A DNA stretch of 64,000 nucleotides from Pseudomonas laurentiana. GTDB lineage: Bacteria; Pseudomonadota; Gammaproteobacteria; Pseudomonadales; Pseudomonadaceae. Numbering within the stretch: the first letter of the stretch is position 1; every line of letters begins with the position of its first letter. A model generated the notes under the pieces. The model saw only the letters and a program-made list of their open reading frames with translations. It was not told the DNA's origin and did no database searches. Shown here piece after piece: positions 34,104-44,962 of this stretch. The position numbers and the translations under genes are program-made. The stretch lies in contig NZ_BMQU01000007.1 of NCBI RefSeq assembly GCF_014648275.1, forward strand, positions 124,001 through 188,000, written 5' to 3'.

Positions 34104-36308
34104 AGGGTTGCTCAGGCGCTCGAGCAGAGTCGCCTGGGCACTGCGCGGATTCTGGTTGCCGGTTGGCGTGCTGCGGACGTAGCGGCCGTCCGACTGCAGA
34201 ATCCAGGCATGGGTGTTGTCGGTCAGGTAGCCTTCCAGCTCCTTCTTCACCCGCAGGATCAGCTTCTTGCCCTCGACCGGGAAACAGGTCTCCACTCGCT
34301 TGTCGAGGTTACGCTCCATCCAGTCGGCACTGGAGAGGAACATCTGCTCTTCTCCGCCATTAAGGAAGTAGAACACCCGCGTGTGCTCCAGGAAGCGACC
34401 GATGATCGAGCGCACCTGAATGTTATGCGACACCCCGGCAATGCCTGGACGCAGGCAGCACATGCCGCGCACCACGAGATCGATACGCACCCCGGATTGG
34501 CTGGCCTTGTACAGCGCGCGGATGATCTTCGGATCGGTCAGCGAGTTGAACTTGGCGATGATGTGCGCGGGCTTGCCGTCGAGGGCGAACTGGGTTTCAC
34601 GCGCGATCATGTCGAGCATGCCCTTCTTCAGGGTAAACGGCGCGTGCAGCAGTTTCTTCATGCGCAGTGTCTTACCCATACCGATCAACTGGCTGAACAG
34701 TTTCCCGACGTCTTCGCACAGGGCATCGTCAGAGGTCAGCAGGCTGTAGTCGGTATACAGACGGGCGTTGGCAGCATGGTAGTTACCCGTGCCCAGGTGC
34801 GCGTAGCGAACGATCTCGCCGGCTTCGCGGCGCAGGATCAGCATCATCTTGGCGTGGGTCTTGAATCCGACCACGCCATAGATCACCACGGCACCCGCCG
34901 CTTGCAGGCGGCTGGCCATCTGCAGGTTCGACTCTTCATCGAAACGCGCACGCAATTCGATCACTGCGGTGACCTCCTTGCCGTTACGCGCAGCATCGAC
35001 CAGCGCGTCAACGATTTCCGAGTTGGCACCACTGCGGTAGAGCGTCTGGCGCACGGCCAGGACATGAGGGTCCTTGGCCGCCTGGCGCAACAGATCGACC
35101 ACCGGCGTGAACGACTCGAAGGGGTGCATCAGGAGGATGTCCTGTTTGCTCACCACGCTGAAAATGTTCTCGCTGTTCTGCAACAGCTTGGGGATAGCCG
35201 GGGTGAACGGCTTGTATTGCAATTCTGGATGGCTATCCAGGCCGGTAATACTGAACAGTCGGGTCAGGTTGACCGGACCATTGACCTGGTACAGCTCGCT
35301 TTCGCTCAGGCTGAACTGCTTGAGCAGGTAGTCCGACAGGTGCTTGGGACAGGTATCGACCACTTCCAGGCGTACGGCATCGCCATAACGACGCGAGAAA
35401 AGCTCGCCGCGCAGGGCACGCGCCAAGTCTTCGACGTCCTCGGAATCCAGCGCCAGGTCGGCGTTCCGGGTCAACCGGAACTGATAGCAGCCCTTTACCT
35501 TCATGCCCTGGAACAGGTCATCGGCGTGGGCATGAATCATCGATGAGAGGAACACATAGTTGTCGCCGGGGCCGCCGACGTCTTCAGGCACCTTGATGAC
35601 TCGCGGCAACAGACGCGGTGCCGGAATGATCGCCAGGCCGGAATCGCGGCCGAAGGCGTCAATCCCTTCAAGCTCGACGATGAAGTTCAGGCTCTTGTTC
35701 ACCAACAACGGGAACGGGTGCGTCGGATCGAGACCGATCGGAGTGATGATCGGAGCAATCTCGTCACGGAAGTAGCGCCGCACCCAGGTCTTGAGCTTGG
35801 TGTTCCAGTAGCGACGACGGATGAAACGGATCTGGTACTTCTCCAGCTCCGGCAACAACACATCGTTGAGAATCGCATACTGGCGTTCGACTTCGCTGTG
35901 GACCAACTCGCTAATCCGCGCCAGCGCCTGATGCGGCTGCAGGCCATCGGCACCGGCCTGTTCACGGGCAAAGGTAATCTGCTTCTTCAGGCCCGCTACA
36001 CGAATTTCGAAGAACTCATCCAGGTTGCTGGAGAAGATCAGCAGAAACTTGAGCCGCTCCAACAGTGGGTAGGACTCGTCCAGCGCCTGCTCCAATACCC
36101 GGATGTTGAACTGCAACTGCGACAGTTCACGATGGATATACAGACTGCTGTCGTCCAGGCCTGGAACCGCGATCACCGGCGCGGTCGCCACTGGGGCCTC
36201 CACCACCGGTGCCGCAGCCACCAATGGCTCTGGCGGTGTTTCCACCATCGGCTCAGACACCGGCTGGGCATCCTTCATGGCAGCATCATTAAGCACTTCG
36301 TTATTCAT
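34086..36308 (-). CDS. ppk: Polyphosphate kinase 1
   Basis: 740-residue kinase that polymerises the ATP gamma-phosphate into polyphosphate. The N-terminal tail (residues 1-50) is Pro/Ala/Val-rich and low in complexity. The N-domain then starts at [20 protein letters not shown] and continues [20 protein letters not shown]; catalytic-core His residues are in [18 protein letters not shown] and [19 protein letters not shown]. The 3' ends of ppk and ppx overlap by 14 bp, so convergent transcription may interfere. The start at 36308 opens [10 protein letters not shown]. Confidence 0.95.
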   Translation of the reverse strand: MNNEVLNDAAMKDAQPVSEPMVETPPEPLVAAAPVVEAPVATAPVIAVPGLDDSSLYIHRELSQLQFNIRVLEQALDESYPLLERLKFLLIFSSNLDEFFEIRVAGLKKQITFAREQAGADGLQPHQALARISELVHSEVERQYAILNDVLLPELEKYQIRFIRRRYWNTKLKTWVRRYFRDEIAPIITPIGLDPTHPFPLLVNKSLNFIVELEGIDAFGRDSGLAIIPAPRLLPRVIKVPEDVGGPGDNYVFLSSMIHAHADDLFQGMKVKGCYQFRLTRNADLALDSEDVEDLARALRGELFSRRYGDAVRLEVVDTCPKHLSDYLLKQFSLSESELYQVNGPVNLTRLFSITGLDSHPELQYKPFTPAIPKLLQNSENIFSVVSKQDILLMHPFESFTPVVDLLRQAAKDPHVLAVRQTLYRSGANSEIVDALVDAARNGKEVTAVIELRARFDEESNLQMASRLQAAGAVVIYGVVGFKTHAKMMLILRREAGEIVRYAHLGTGNYHAANARLYTDYSLLTSDDALCEDVGKLFSQLIGMGKTLRMKKLLHAPFTLKKGMLDMIARETQFALDGKPAHIIAKFNSLTDPKIIRALYKASQSGVRIDLVVRGMCCLRPGIAGVSHNIQVRSIIGRFLEHTRVFYFLNGGEEQMFLSSADWMERNLDKRVETCFPVEGKKLILRVKKELEGYLTDNTHAWILQSDGRYVRSTPTGNQNPRSAQATLLERLSNPVLSVR

Positions 36309-36327
36309 CTAGCGTTCCTGAAGGGCA

Positions 36328-37464
<1,137 letters not shown>

Positions 37465-37546
37465 TCACGTCGAGACACATTTCGACACTTTCCCGAATGC
37501 GCTCGAAGGGGTAGGCTGCGCGTTCATTTCGCCCAGCTCCCAGAAA

Positions 37547-38218
37547 ATGCTCCAACAATTCCTACAGGATTTCGGCTACTTTGCCCTTTTTCTCGGTACC
37601 TTTTTTGAAGGTGAGACCATTTTGGTGCTTGCCGGATTCCTTGCGTTCCGCGGATACATGGACATCAATCTGGTGGTGCTGGTTGCATTCTTCGGCAGCT
37701 ACGCCGGCGACCAGCTCTGGTATTTCATGGGCCGCAGGCACGGACGCAAGCTGCTGGCACGCAAGCCACGCTGGCAACTGATGGGCGACCGTGCCCTGGA
37801 ACATATTCGCCGCCATCCCGACATCTGGGTACTCAGCTTCCGTTTTGTCTACGGCTTACGCACCGTCATGCCCGTAGCCATTGGCCTGTCTGGCTATCCA
37901 CCACGTCGCTACCTGCTGCTCAATGGCCTCGGCGCCGCGATCTGGGCTGCCGCGCTGGGTGCGGCCGCTTACCACTTCGGAGCCATTCTCGAAGGCCTGC
38001 TGGGCAACGTAAAACGATACGAGCTCTGGGTACTTGGCGGCCTGCTGCTGCTTGGCGGCCTGTTGTGGCTGCGTCGGCGATTCAGGGCTGCGCGTATTGC
38101 CAGGAAAGAAGCAGCCAGCGCCGCAGAAGCCGAGGTGGCGACCGATGTGGAGGCCGACCAGCCTGAGCAGGCTGTAAACGAGCAACATGAGCCACCCCGG
38201 CGCATTAACCGGCCATAG
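37547..38218 (+). CDS. DedA family membrane protein
   Basis: 223-residue polytopic protein of the DedA/SNARE-associated family, implicated in membrane homeostasis and flipping of undecaprenyl phosphate and phosphatidylethanolamine. Features are FFEGETILVLAGFLAFRGYM, the conserved acid/arginine pair FGSYAGDQLWYFMGRRHG, RFVYGLRTVMPVAIGLSG and C-terminal basic tail with an acidic Ala/Glu-rich end. Substrate is inferred from the family. Divergent from hemB with 208 bp between; the upstream stretch contains TTGTAGGAAA like the palindrome at 20041. Confidence 0.88.
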   Translation: MLQQFLQDFGYFALFLGTFFEGETILVLAGFLAFRGYMDINLVVLVAFFGSYAGDQLWYFMGRRHGRKLLARKPRWQLMGDRALEHIRRHPDIWVLSFRFVYGLRTVMPVAIGLSGYPPRRYLLLNGLGAAIWAAALGAAAYHFGAILEGLLGNVKRYELWVLGGLLLLGGLLWLRRRFRAARIARKEAASAAEAEVATDVEADQPEQAVNEQHEPPRRINRP

Positions 38219-38321
38219 CCCTACCCGTCCGGCCAATAGCATGGCCGGGTTCGCTGGAATCCCTATGGCGACAACTGCCAAACTAGGGGACATTTAGCGT
38301 CTCGAATCGGGAGGAGTCAGC

Positions 38322-38987
38322 ATGACTAAAAAAGTTGCAGTAATTCTGTCCGGCTGCGGCGTCTACGACGGTGCGGAAATCCACGAGAGCGTGATCACCC
38401 TGTTGCGCCTTGATCAGCGCGGCGCCCAGGTGCAATGCTTTGCGCCGAACATCGCCCAGATGCATGTGATCAACCACCTGACCGGCGAAACAATGCCCGA
38501 GTCGCGTAACGTACTGGTGGAGTCGGCTCGCATCGCTCGCGGCAATATCAAGGACCTGCAAGAGGCCGATGCCAAGGACTTCGATGCACTGATCGTGCCC
38601 GGTGGTTTCGGGGCCGCGAAGAACCTGTCGAATTTTGCGACTGAAGGTGCAGGCTGCAGCGTGCACCCAGACGTGCTGGCAGTGGCGGAAGCATTCGCCG
38701 AAGCCGGTAAACCGGTAGGGCTGATCTGCATTTCACCGGCCCTGGCCGCCAAGATCTATGGCCCGGGTGTGGTCTGCACCATCGGCAACGATGCTGGCAC
38801 CAGCGCAGCAATCGAAAAAATGGGTGGCACACACCAGGAGTGCCCGGTCGACGAGATCGTCGAAGACCCTGCGCGCAAACTGGTAAGCACTCCGGCCTAC
38901 ATGCTGGCCCAGTCAATCAGCGAAGCCGCCGCGGGTATCAACAAGCTGGTAGACCGGGTACTGGAGCTGGCCTCCCAGGACGACTGA
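38322..38987 (+). CDS. elbB: Isoprenoid biosynthesis glyoxalase ElbB
   Basis: 221-residue DJ-1/PfpI-superfamily protein (ElbB, sigma cross-reacting protein 27A). Hallmarks are KVAVILSGCGVYDGAEIHE, DALIVPGGFGAAKNLSNF and the nucleophile-elbow cysteine in VGLICISPALAAKIYG. Glyoxalase-like activity on isoprenoid precursors has been proposed. The ATG at 38322 is preceded by GGGAGG. Confidence 0.92.
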   Translation: MTKKVAVILSGCGVYDGAEIHESVITLLRLDQRGAQVQCFAPNIAQMHVINHLTGETMPESRNVLVESARIARGNIKDLQEADAKDFDALIVPGGFGAAKNLSNFATEGAGCSVHPDVLAVAEAFAEAGKPVGLICISPALAAKIYGPGVVCTIGNDAGTSAAIEKMGGTHQECPVDEIVEDPARKLVSTPAYMLAQSISEAAAGINKLVDRVLELASQDD

Positions 38988-38993
38988 GTTGCC

Positions 38994-39455
38994 CTAGCCC
39001 GGAAACTCGCGCGCCAGGCGCGTCAGAATGCGGTCAAGCGAGTTGGCGAATGCCTGTTTCTCGCGTTCGCCGTATGGCGCCTGGCCACCGCCCACCTGGC
39101 CCTGCTCACGCAGATCGGTAAACAGGTTACGTACCGCCAGGCGCTCACCCATGTTGTGTGGATCAAACTCACGCCCACGTGGGTCGAGCGCGGCGACACC
39201 CTTCTTGATCAGGCGATCCGCCAACGGCACATCGCTGCAAATCACCAGCTCGCCGGGTACCGCATGCTCTACGAGGTAATCGTCAGCGGCATCTGGCCCA
39301 CTGGGCACCACAATTAACCTCACACACGCAAACGCTGGCTTGATCTGGCTTTGCCCAGCCACCAGCACCACCTCGAACTGACGCTTGAGGGCGAATTTGA
39401 CGACCTGATCCTTGGCTGCCTTGGGGCAGGCATCGGCATCGATCCAGACACGCAT
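38994..39455 (-). CDS. YaiI/YqxD family (DUF188) protein
   Basis: 153-residue NYN/PIN-like protein of the UPF0178 group. The conserved acidic start MRVWIDADACPKAAKDQVV, DYLVEHAVPGELVICSDVPL, and GQVGGGQAPYGEREKQAFAN match the family; the Asp positions suggest a nuclease-type metal site but function is unknown. Convergent with elbB. Confidence 0.9.
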   Translation of the reverse strand: MRVWIDADACPKAAKDQVVKFALKRQFEVVLVAGQSQIKPAFACVRLIVVPSGPDAADDYLVEHAVPGELVICSDVPLADRLIKKGVAALDPRGREFDPHNMGERLAVRNLFTDLREQGQVGGGQAPYGEREKQAFANSLDRILTRLAREFPG

Positions 39456-39514
39456 GGTTTAACTTCCAGGAAGAACAGGCGAGCAGTATCCCTGCTCGCC
39501 CATCCGGCTTCAAA

Positions 39515-41413
39515 TCAGCTCACCTGCACCCGGCGCTTTTCCGCCAGGCGGCTGCGCCCGTACAGGGTCGCCACGGCTATCAGCGCCACAACCTGGGCAG
39601 CCAGCGAGTAGGCATCCGCGTGAATGCCCAACCAGTCGAACTCAAAGAACGCCACAGGCCGGGTACCGAAGACGCCCGCCTCTTGCAACGCCTTGACCCC
39701 ATGCCCGGCAAACACTACCGACAGGGCGCAGAGCAGGCCGGCATTGATGCTGAAAAACAGTGCCAACGGCAGCTTTGCCGAGCCGCGCAGAATCACCCAC
39801 GCCAATCCGATCAACAGCACCAATGCAGTAGCCCCACCGGCCAGCACCGCGTTGTGGCCCGCCGGGCCCGCCTGCAGCCAGAGGGTTTCGTAGAACAGCA
39901 CGACCTCGAACAGCTCACGGTAGACCGAGAAAAACGCCAGCAAGGCGAAGCCAAAACGCCCGCCGCCACTGACCAGGCTGCTCTTGATGTAGTCCTGCCA
40001 GGCGGCCGCGTGACGGCGGTCGTGCATCCATACGCCGAGCCAGAGCACCATGACACTGGCGAACAGCGCCGTGCAGCCCTCGAGCAGCTCGCGCTGGGCA
40101 CCACTGACATCAATCACATAGGCGGCCAACGCCCAGGTTGCCAGCCCTGCCAGCAACGCCAGCCCCCAGCCGATGTTCACCCCACGTACCGCTGCGGCCT
40201 GACCGGTGTTGCGCAAAAAGGCAATGACCGCGGCCAACACCAGAATCGCTTCCAGGCCTTCGCGCAGCAGGATCAACAGACCGGATATGAAACTCAGCGA
40301 CTGACTCAGACCACCGCCACCGAGCAATTCTTCTGCCTTGGCCAGCTTGCTTTTGGCGACCTCAAGCTTCTGGGCGGCCTGGGCCACGGGCAAACCGTCC
40401 TGCAACGACTGCCGGTAGGCCATCAGCGCCCGTTCGGTGTCCTTGCGCGCATTGGTGTCGAGGTTATCCAGCGAGCTTTCGACCAGCTCGAAGCCCTCCA
40501 GATAGGCGGCGACGGAAAGGTCATAGGCCTGCTCTCGATCACCGGCCCGGTAAGCAGCCAGGCTCTTGTCCAGGGTGCTAGCGGTGTAACCCAACAGTTG
40601 TGAGGCGCCACGCTGCACCTGCGGCGGCTGAGCCCGTTGGGCGCGGAACGCAGCAACGGCCTCGGCCCCGTCAGTCGACTGGACCTCCAATGGGGTATGG
40701 CGCGCCAGGTCTGCGAGATTGAATGTCTTGTCATGCTTGGCCTTGGCAGGGTCGGCGGTGAAACCTGCGATGTAGGCCGCTAGATCCCAACGCTGACGCT
40801 CATCAAGCTGATCGGCAAACGACGGCATGTCAGTGCCTTCGATGCCCAGGCCAAGGGTGTTGTAGAGGTCAAACAGGCTCAACCGGTCCAACCGTTCGCT
40901 GTTGGTAAGGTTGGCAGGCGGCGGGGTCAGACCAACACCTGCCGGGCCGTCACCGACACCTTTGTCACCGTGGCAGACGGCACAATGCTGAGCGTATAAC
41001 GGGGCGCCACGAGCAGGGTCAGGCGTGATGACCGGCGCCTGGCTCACCTCATATGCCGCCGCCAACTGAGCCCCCAGTTGCCTGGCCTGTGCGGCCACCA
41101 CAGTCGCTTCCTCTCGCTGACTCACCGCCTGGCGCAACTGAGCGACGCCCTGCTCCAGCGTCTGGCGCTCGGCACGCGGCGGCAGCGCGCTGATCAGGCC
41201 CTGCAACACCCCCAGGAACTCAAGCTGCTCACGGTACTCCGACGGGTCTACCACCTTCCCCGCCTCAACCGTTGCCGGGTAGTCGGCACCGATGTAATCG
41301 AGCAGGTGCAATGCCTGGGCGGCGCCCTCAACCGTACTCGCAAACAAAGAGGTGCTACTCAACGCCAACACTGGCCAGAGCAGCCAGGCAAGTAAACGGA
41401 AGCGGGAAGTCAT
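39515..41413 (-). CDS. Cytochrome c/FTR1 iron permease fusion
   Basis: 632-residue protein: signal peptide (MTSRFRLLAWLLWPVLALSS), a cytochrome c domain at about 120-220 (heme motif CAVCHGDKG and a later Met-containing loop GIEGTDMPSFADQ), a helical linker, and a C-terminal FTR1 permease of several TM helices. The iron-permease signatures are LREGLEAILVLAAV and YRELFEVVLFYETLW. It is related to EfeU/EfeO-like iron uptake systems; the cytochrome may oxidise Fe(II) during transport. The Met-Thr-Ser start at 41413 is used; an in-frame ATG 10 codons earlier is possible. No Fur box was found by eye. Confidence 0.88.
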   Translation of the reverse strand: MTSRFRLLAWLLWPVLALSSTSLFASTVEGAAQALHLLDYIGADYPATVEAGKVVDPSEYREQLEFLGVLQGLISALPPRAERQTLEQGVAQLRQAVSQREEATVVAAQARQLGAQLAAAYEVSQAPVITPDPARGAPLYAQHCAVCHGDKGVGDGPAGVGLTPPPANLTNSERLDRLSLFDLYNTLGLGIEGTDMPSFADQLDERQRWDLAAYIAGFTADPAKAKHDKTFNLADLARHTPLEVQSTDGAEAVAAFRAQRAQPPQVQRGASQLLGYTASTLDKSLAAYRAGDREQAYDLSVAAYLEGFELVESSLDNLDTNARKDTERALMAYRQSLQDGLPVAQAAQKLEVAKSKLAKAEELLGGGGLSQSLSFISGLLILLREGLEAILVLAAVIAFLRNTGQAAAVRGVNIGWGLALLAGLATWALAAYVIDVSGAQRELLEGCTALFASVMVLWLGVWMHDRRHAAAWQDYIKSSLVSGGGRFGFALLAFFSVYRELFEVVLFYETLWLQAGPAGHNAVLAGGATALVLLIGLAWVILRGSAKLPLALFFSINAGLLCALSVVFAGHGVKALQEAGVFGTRPVAFFEFDWLGIHADAYSLAAQVVALIAVATLYGRSRLAEKRRVQVS

Positions 41414-41762
41414 GAGCGAATCTCGAACAAGAATGCGTGGCATTACATTGTTCACTTCCATTGAGCGGTACTCAAGGCTTGCTAAGGTCTGCCTTGAAAA
41501 AAAATGTCACAAAATCAGGTGATAAACGCTCTGCGTGTAATCAGCCATCCGTCGGGCGGTTTTCTCTGATGGCAAAACCAGAAGTTCCCGAATCAAAACG
41601 CCACTAATTAGCCAGCAAATTGCGCTTATAATGCCGCGCCATTTCATATAGCGAATGGAAATTTAGGCCCCTCTGCTTATGAGGGTTTGGAACTAACCGT
41701 TCAAAGGGATAACAGCCTCCCGCCTGTTGTGGCTTTTCATTTATCAGGGAAGAAGGTTTCAG
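41414..41762. other. 349-bp gap between FTR1 gene and envelope operon
   Basis: No gene is seen. Near the right end it carries a TATAAT hexamer (41628-41633), and a small GC hairpin follows. The left part has the upstream sequence of the FTR1 gene. Confidence 0.6.
41628..41633 (+). promoter_or_regulatory. -10 element for the envelope operon
   Basis: A perfect TATAAT lies 130 bp before the first gene of the four-gene envelope operon. A convincing -35 is not visible; the nearest at 17-bp spacing is CTAATT. A 130-nt leader with a small CCCTC/GAGGG hairpin would follow. Confidence 0.5.
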
Positions 41763-43154
41763 ATGGCATCCCGTGTCCTTACCGTCGCATCACTGTGTGC
41801 GATCGTCCAACTCACTGGTTGCGCGGTTTTTCGCAACTACGACAGTGAACTCCAACAGACCAACCAACACTTGAGCAGTGGCAACGTCGATGCGGCGCTC
41901 GCGTTGTTGGAAAAAAACAATAAAGGCGAAGACAAGGACCTGCTCTACTACTTCGAGAAAGGCGAACTGCTGCGCTCCAAGGGTGATCTGGCGGCCAGCC
42001 AGCAGGCGTGGCACCAGGCCGACAATGTCGTGTTCAAATGGGAAGAGTCGGTAAAACTGGACACCGGCAAGTACCTGGCTCAGTTCGGCAGCTACCTGGC
42101 CAATGACAAGGTACGGCGCTATGAAGGCTACGACTACGAGAAGGTCATGCTCAGCACCCAGATGGCGCTGAACCTGCTGGCCCTGAATGACTTCGATGCC
42201 GCCCGTACCGAAATCAAGAAAACCCACGAACGTGAAGCGGTCATTGCCGAACTGCGCGACAAGGAATACCTCAAGCGCGAAGAGGACGCCGAGAAAGAAG
42301 GCATCAAGACCGAGTACAAGGACCTGCAGGGTTACCCGGTTGCAGCGCTGGACGCTCCAGAAGTGATCGGCCTGAAAAACAGCTACCAGAGTGCGTTCAG
42401 CCACTACCTGTCCGGTTACGTCTATGAGGCCCTGGGCGAACGCGGCCTGGCGGCGCCTGGCTACCGCAAGGCGGCCGAACTGCGCCCGAACACCCCATTG
42501 CTGGAGCAGGCCCTTCTTGACCTGGACAAGCCCGCCGCCAAAAACAGCGACAGTGACGTACTGATCGTGGTGCAAAGCGGCCTGGCGCCAGCCCGTGACT
42601 CGATTCGCGTGCCGTTGCCACTGCCCATCAGCGGCAATCTGGTGATCACCCCGCTGTCCTTTCCGATCATCAAGGAAGACACTTCCACGCCGCGGTTTTC
42701 GCAAATCGGGCTGGACCACAGCACCCTCGAGCTGACCGCTCTGAACAGCACCACCGCCATGTCCCGCCGCGCTCTGCGCGACGACATGCCCGGTATCATC
42801 CTGCGCACCAGTGTGCGTGCGATCAGCCGCGGCGTCGCCCAGAAGCAGCTCAACGACAGCAACCCGCTGGCCGGTCTGGCCGTTGGCATCGCCTCTGCCG
42901 TTGTCGAGGGCGCCGACACCCGTACCTGGCGCACACTGCCCGACGACACCCAAGTCGTTCGCGTACGCATGAGCCAGGGCGAGCACACCCTGAGCCTGCC
43001 GTCGAACCTGGGCGGTACACGGGTCAACGTCAAAATCGACCGCCCTTATCAGGTGGTGACCCTGCGCGTGATCGGCAGCCAGGTCTATGCCGGTGGCCCC
43101 GCTATCCAGGTCATCCCGAACACGACTGTCCAGGCTGTCGCCAGCCTCAAATAA
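41763..43154 (+). CDS. COG3014 family outer-membrane lipoprotein
   Basis: 463-residue lipoprotein. A short signal with lipobox VQLTGCAVF directs acylation near residue 20. The N-terminal half looks TPR-like (FEKGELLRSKGDLAASQQAW, ALNDFDAARTEIKKTHER) and the second half beta-rich. COG3014 members have no defined function. It is the first gene of a four-gene operon with YcfL, LpoB and a CsgG-like protein; the next gene starts 15 bp after it. The operon context suggests a role in the envelope or cell-wall machinery. Confidence 0.8.
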   Translation: MASRVLTVASLCAIVQLTGCAVFRNYDSELQQTNQHLSSGNVDAALALLEKNNKGEDKDLLYYFEKGELLRSKGDLAASQQAWHQADNVVFKWEESVKLDTGKYLAQFGSYLANDKVRRYEGYDYEKVMLSTQMALNLLALNDFDAARTEIKKTHEREAVIAELRDKEYLKREEDAEKEGIKTEYKDLQGYPVAALDAPEVIGLKNSYQSAFSHYLSGYVYEALGERGLAAPGYRKAAELRPNTPLLEQALLDLDKPAAKNSDSDVLIVVQSGLAPARDSIRVPLPLPISGNLVITPLSFPIIKEDTSTPRFSQIGLDHSTLELTALNSTTAMSRRALRDDMPGIILRTSVRAISRGVAQKQLNDSNPLAGLAVGIASAVVEGADTRTWRTLPDDTQVVRVRMSQGEHTLSLPSNLGGTRVNVKIDRPYQVVTLRVIGSQVYAGGPAIQVIPNTTVQAVASLK

Positions 43155-43169
43155 CCCAAAGGAAGCGTC

Positions 43170-43541
43170 ATGCGAATCAAACTCCTCGCAGCCTTGACCG
43201 TGGCCCTGCTGGCCGGCTGCGCGACCCCGCCGCCACCAGCGCCAGGCAGCGCCGCCAGTAAAGTCGTGGTCATGGGCAAGCTGAAAAACATTGAGGTAGG
43301 CCCGATGCGGGTTGCCCGCGAGAACGGCTTTCTCACCGTCAAGGTGTCACTGAACAACACCAGTAGCAGCAACAAGGCGATGTTCTACCGCTTTGCCTGG
43401 CTAGGTAATGACGGCTTCCCGGTAGCAGACGAAGAAGGCTGGAAAACCCTGACCCTATACGGGTCGCAATCCAGCATTCTGCCGGCCATCGCCCCCGTCA
43501 CACAGGCCACTGACTTCCGCCTCGAAGTCCAGTCGCAATAA
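43170..43541 (+). CDS. YcfL family (DUF1425) lipoprotein
   Basis: 123-residue lipoprotein with lipobox LLAGCATPP at about residue 17. The globular part, YRFAWLGNDGFPVADEEGWK followed by TLTLYG, matches YcfL/DUF1425. In E. coli ycfL lies directly upstream of lpoB, as here. Function unknown; placement in the same operon suggests a link to peptidoglycan synthesis. Good ribosome site (AAAGGAAG) before the ATG. Confidence 0.85.
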   Translation: MRIKLLAALTVALLAGCATPPPPAPGSAASKVVVMGKLKNIEVGPMRVARENGFLTVKVSLNNTSSSNKAMFYRFAWLGNDGFPVADEEGWKTLTLYGSQSSILPAIAPVTQATDFRLEVQSQ

Positions 43542-43565
43542 TTCGATTTTCAGGAGATCCTTTTT

Positions 43566-44153
43566 ATGTTCGCACGTTTTTCGATCCTCGCCGTTGTCGT
43601 CGCCCTGGCCAGCGGTTGCGCCAACAACTCCCCTGTTCTGGGTGGCAAGAACATTGGCTACGGTGACAGCAAGGCCGTCGAACTGGTCACCAACGAGTTC
43701 GGTTCCACCGACCTGCAAATGATCGCCGAGAGCATGACCCGCTCACTGGCCCAGTCCGGCATTCTTCAGGGTCGCCCTGTGGTGCAGGTCTACGATGTGA
43801 AGAACAAGACCAGCGAGTACATTGATACCCGCGAAATCACCACGTCGATCAAGACCCAGCTGATGAAGTCCGGCACTGCGCGCTTTGCCAGCGACAATAC
43901 CCAGATGCAAAGCCAGGTCGACCAGTTGAAGCTGCAGAACCAGAGCGGTCTGTACAAGAAAAACACCGTGGCCAAGACCGGTAACATGATCGCGGCCAAG
44001 TACCGCCTAGAAGGCTCGATCAGCTCGATCGTCAAACGCAGCAGCGACTACAAGGACGTCTTCTACAAATTCAGCCTGCAACTGATCGACGTCGAAAGCG
44101 GTCTGGCCGAGTGGATGGACGAAAAAGAAATCCGTAAGACCACGGAGCGCTAA
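43566..44153 (+). CDS. lpoB: Penicillin-binding protein activator LpoB
   Basis: 195-residue outer-membrane lipoprotein (lipobox ALASGCANN). The LpoB domain carries VTNEFGSTDLQMIAESMTRS, GRPVVQVYDVKNKTSEYIDT and AAKYRLEGSISSIVKRSSDYKD-type sequence. In E. coli LpoB reaches through the periplasm to activate PBP1b. In P. aeruginosa a different lipoprotein (LpoP) activates PBP1b, so the partner here is uncertain. AGGAG precedes the ATG; next gene starts 3 bp after the stop. Confidence 0.85.
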   Translation: MFARFSILAVVVALASGCANNSPVLGGKNIGYGDSKAVELVTNEFGSTDLQMIAESMTRSLAQSGILQGRPVVQVYDVKNKTSEYIDTREITTSIKTQLMKSGTARFASDNTQMQSQVDQLKLQNQSGLYKKNTVAKTGNMIAAKYRLEGSISSIVKRSSDYKDVFYKFSLQLIDVESGLAEWMDEKEIRKTTER

Positions 44154-44156
44154 GCA

Positions 44157-44897
44157 ATGCGTGCATGGATTGCAGTCGTCGGCCTGGCGTGTGCGTTCGG
44201 CGCACACGCGGCCCCTAAAGTCGCGGTCACCGACCTCGCCTACCAGGAACGCGTGGAGGAGTACATCCACACGGTTTCTTCGCAACAGAACTCGCACGCA
44301 AGCATGTACTCGGCCAACAGCTCATCGAGCTACAACGAGTACGAAAGCAGCCAGAGCTACGTCGAGCAGACCGAACTGCGCAAGTTCAGCGGTGACATCA
44401 AGGGCGAGATTCTCAAGACCGGAATGTTTCAGCTGGTACAAGGCACACCCTATACCGCCAAGGCCAAGGAAGACGTCTATGACGTCATCAAGCGGATCAA
44501 GAACGGTAACTTCAAGGGTGCTGACTATGTGCTGTTCGGCACCCTGTCGGATATCGACTTCCAGCGCGATATCAACTCGCTGGACCGTACCGACAGTTAC
44601 TCCGCGGTGCTCGGCCTCACGCTGGTCGCCGACTTCAGCCTGATCAACACCAAAACCTTCGAAATCACCTCGGCGTTTACCGCCATGGGCGAAGGTCAGG
44701 ACACCAAGCTGGTCAATGGTGACGATGTGCGCGTTACCCTGAACCGGCCGCGTGTGGTCCGTGAAGTCTCCAAGGAGCTGGGCATGGATGTGGCTCGGCA
44801 ACTGAGCGAGCAGCTTGGCCAGGCAATGCCGGAGCACGAGCGACGCCCGATGCGCAATAACCTGCCGCCGGACGAACCGGCGCAGATCCTGCGCTAA
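44157..44897 (+). CDS. LpoB/CsgG-like exported protein
   Basis: 246-residue protein with a signal peptide (MRAWIAVVGLACAFGAHA) but no lipobox. The mature start PKVAVTDLAYQERVEEYIHT, a Ser/Asn/Tyr-rich linker (YSANSSSSYNEYESSQSY), and the LLG/GADYVLFGTLSDIDFQRDIN segment followed by FEITSAFTAMGEGQDTKLVN resemble CsgG/LpoB fold proteins. It closes the envelope operon. Its unlipidated, tandem-duplicate-like form suggests it interacts with LpoB or with the same partner; that is inference. Confidence 0.75.
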   Translation: MRAWIAVVGLACAFGAHAAPKVAVTDLAYQERVEEYIHTVSSQQNSHASMYSANSSSSYNEYESSQSYVEQTELRKFSGDIKGEILKTGMFQLVQGTPYTAKAKEDVYDVIKRIKNGNFKGADYVLFGTLSDIDFQRDINSLDRTDSYSAVLGLTLVADFSLINTKTFEITSAFTAMGEGQDTKLVNGDDVRVTLNRPRVVREVSKELGMDVARQLSEQLGQAMPEHERRPMRNNLPPDEPAQILR

Positions 44898-44899
44898 AC

Positions 44900-44938
44900 A
44901 ACAAGAAAGGCGACCCTGGGGTCGCCTTTCTTGTTTTT
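44900..44938 (+). terminator. Terminator after the envelope operon
   Basis: A 16-bp perfect stem (44900-44915 with 44920-44935) with loop CTGG is followed by a T-rich run. Strong Rho-independent terminator. Confidence 0.93.
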
Positions 44939-44962
44939 ACCGGGACAGTTGCCGCCAGAAAC

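Noticed and set aside
41414-41762. Fur box before the FTR1 gene
   Set aside because: I could not find a good match to the Fur consensus by eye, so iron control is not claimed.
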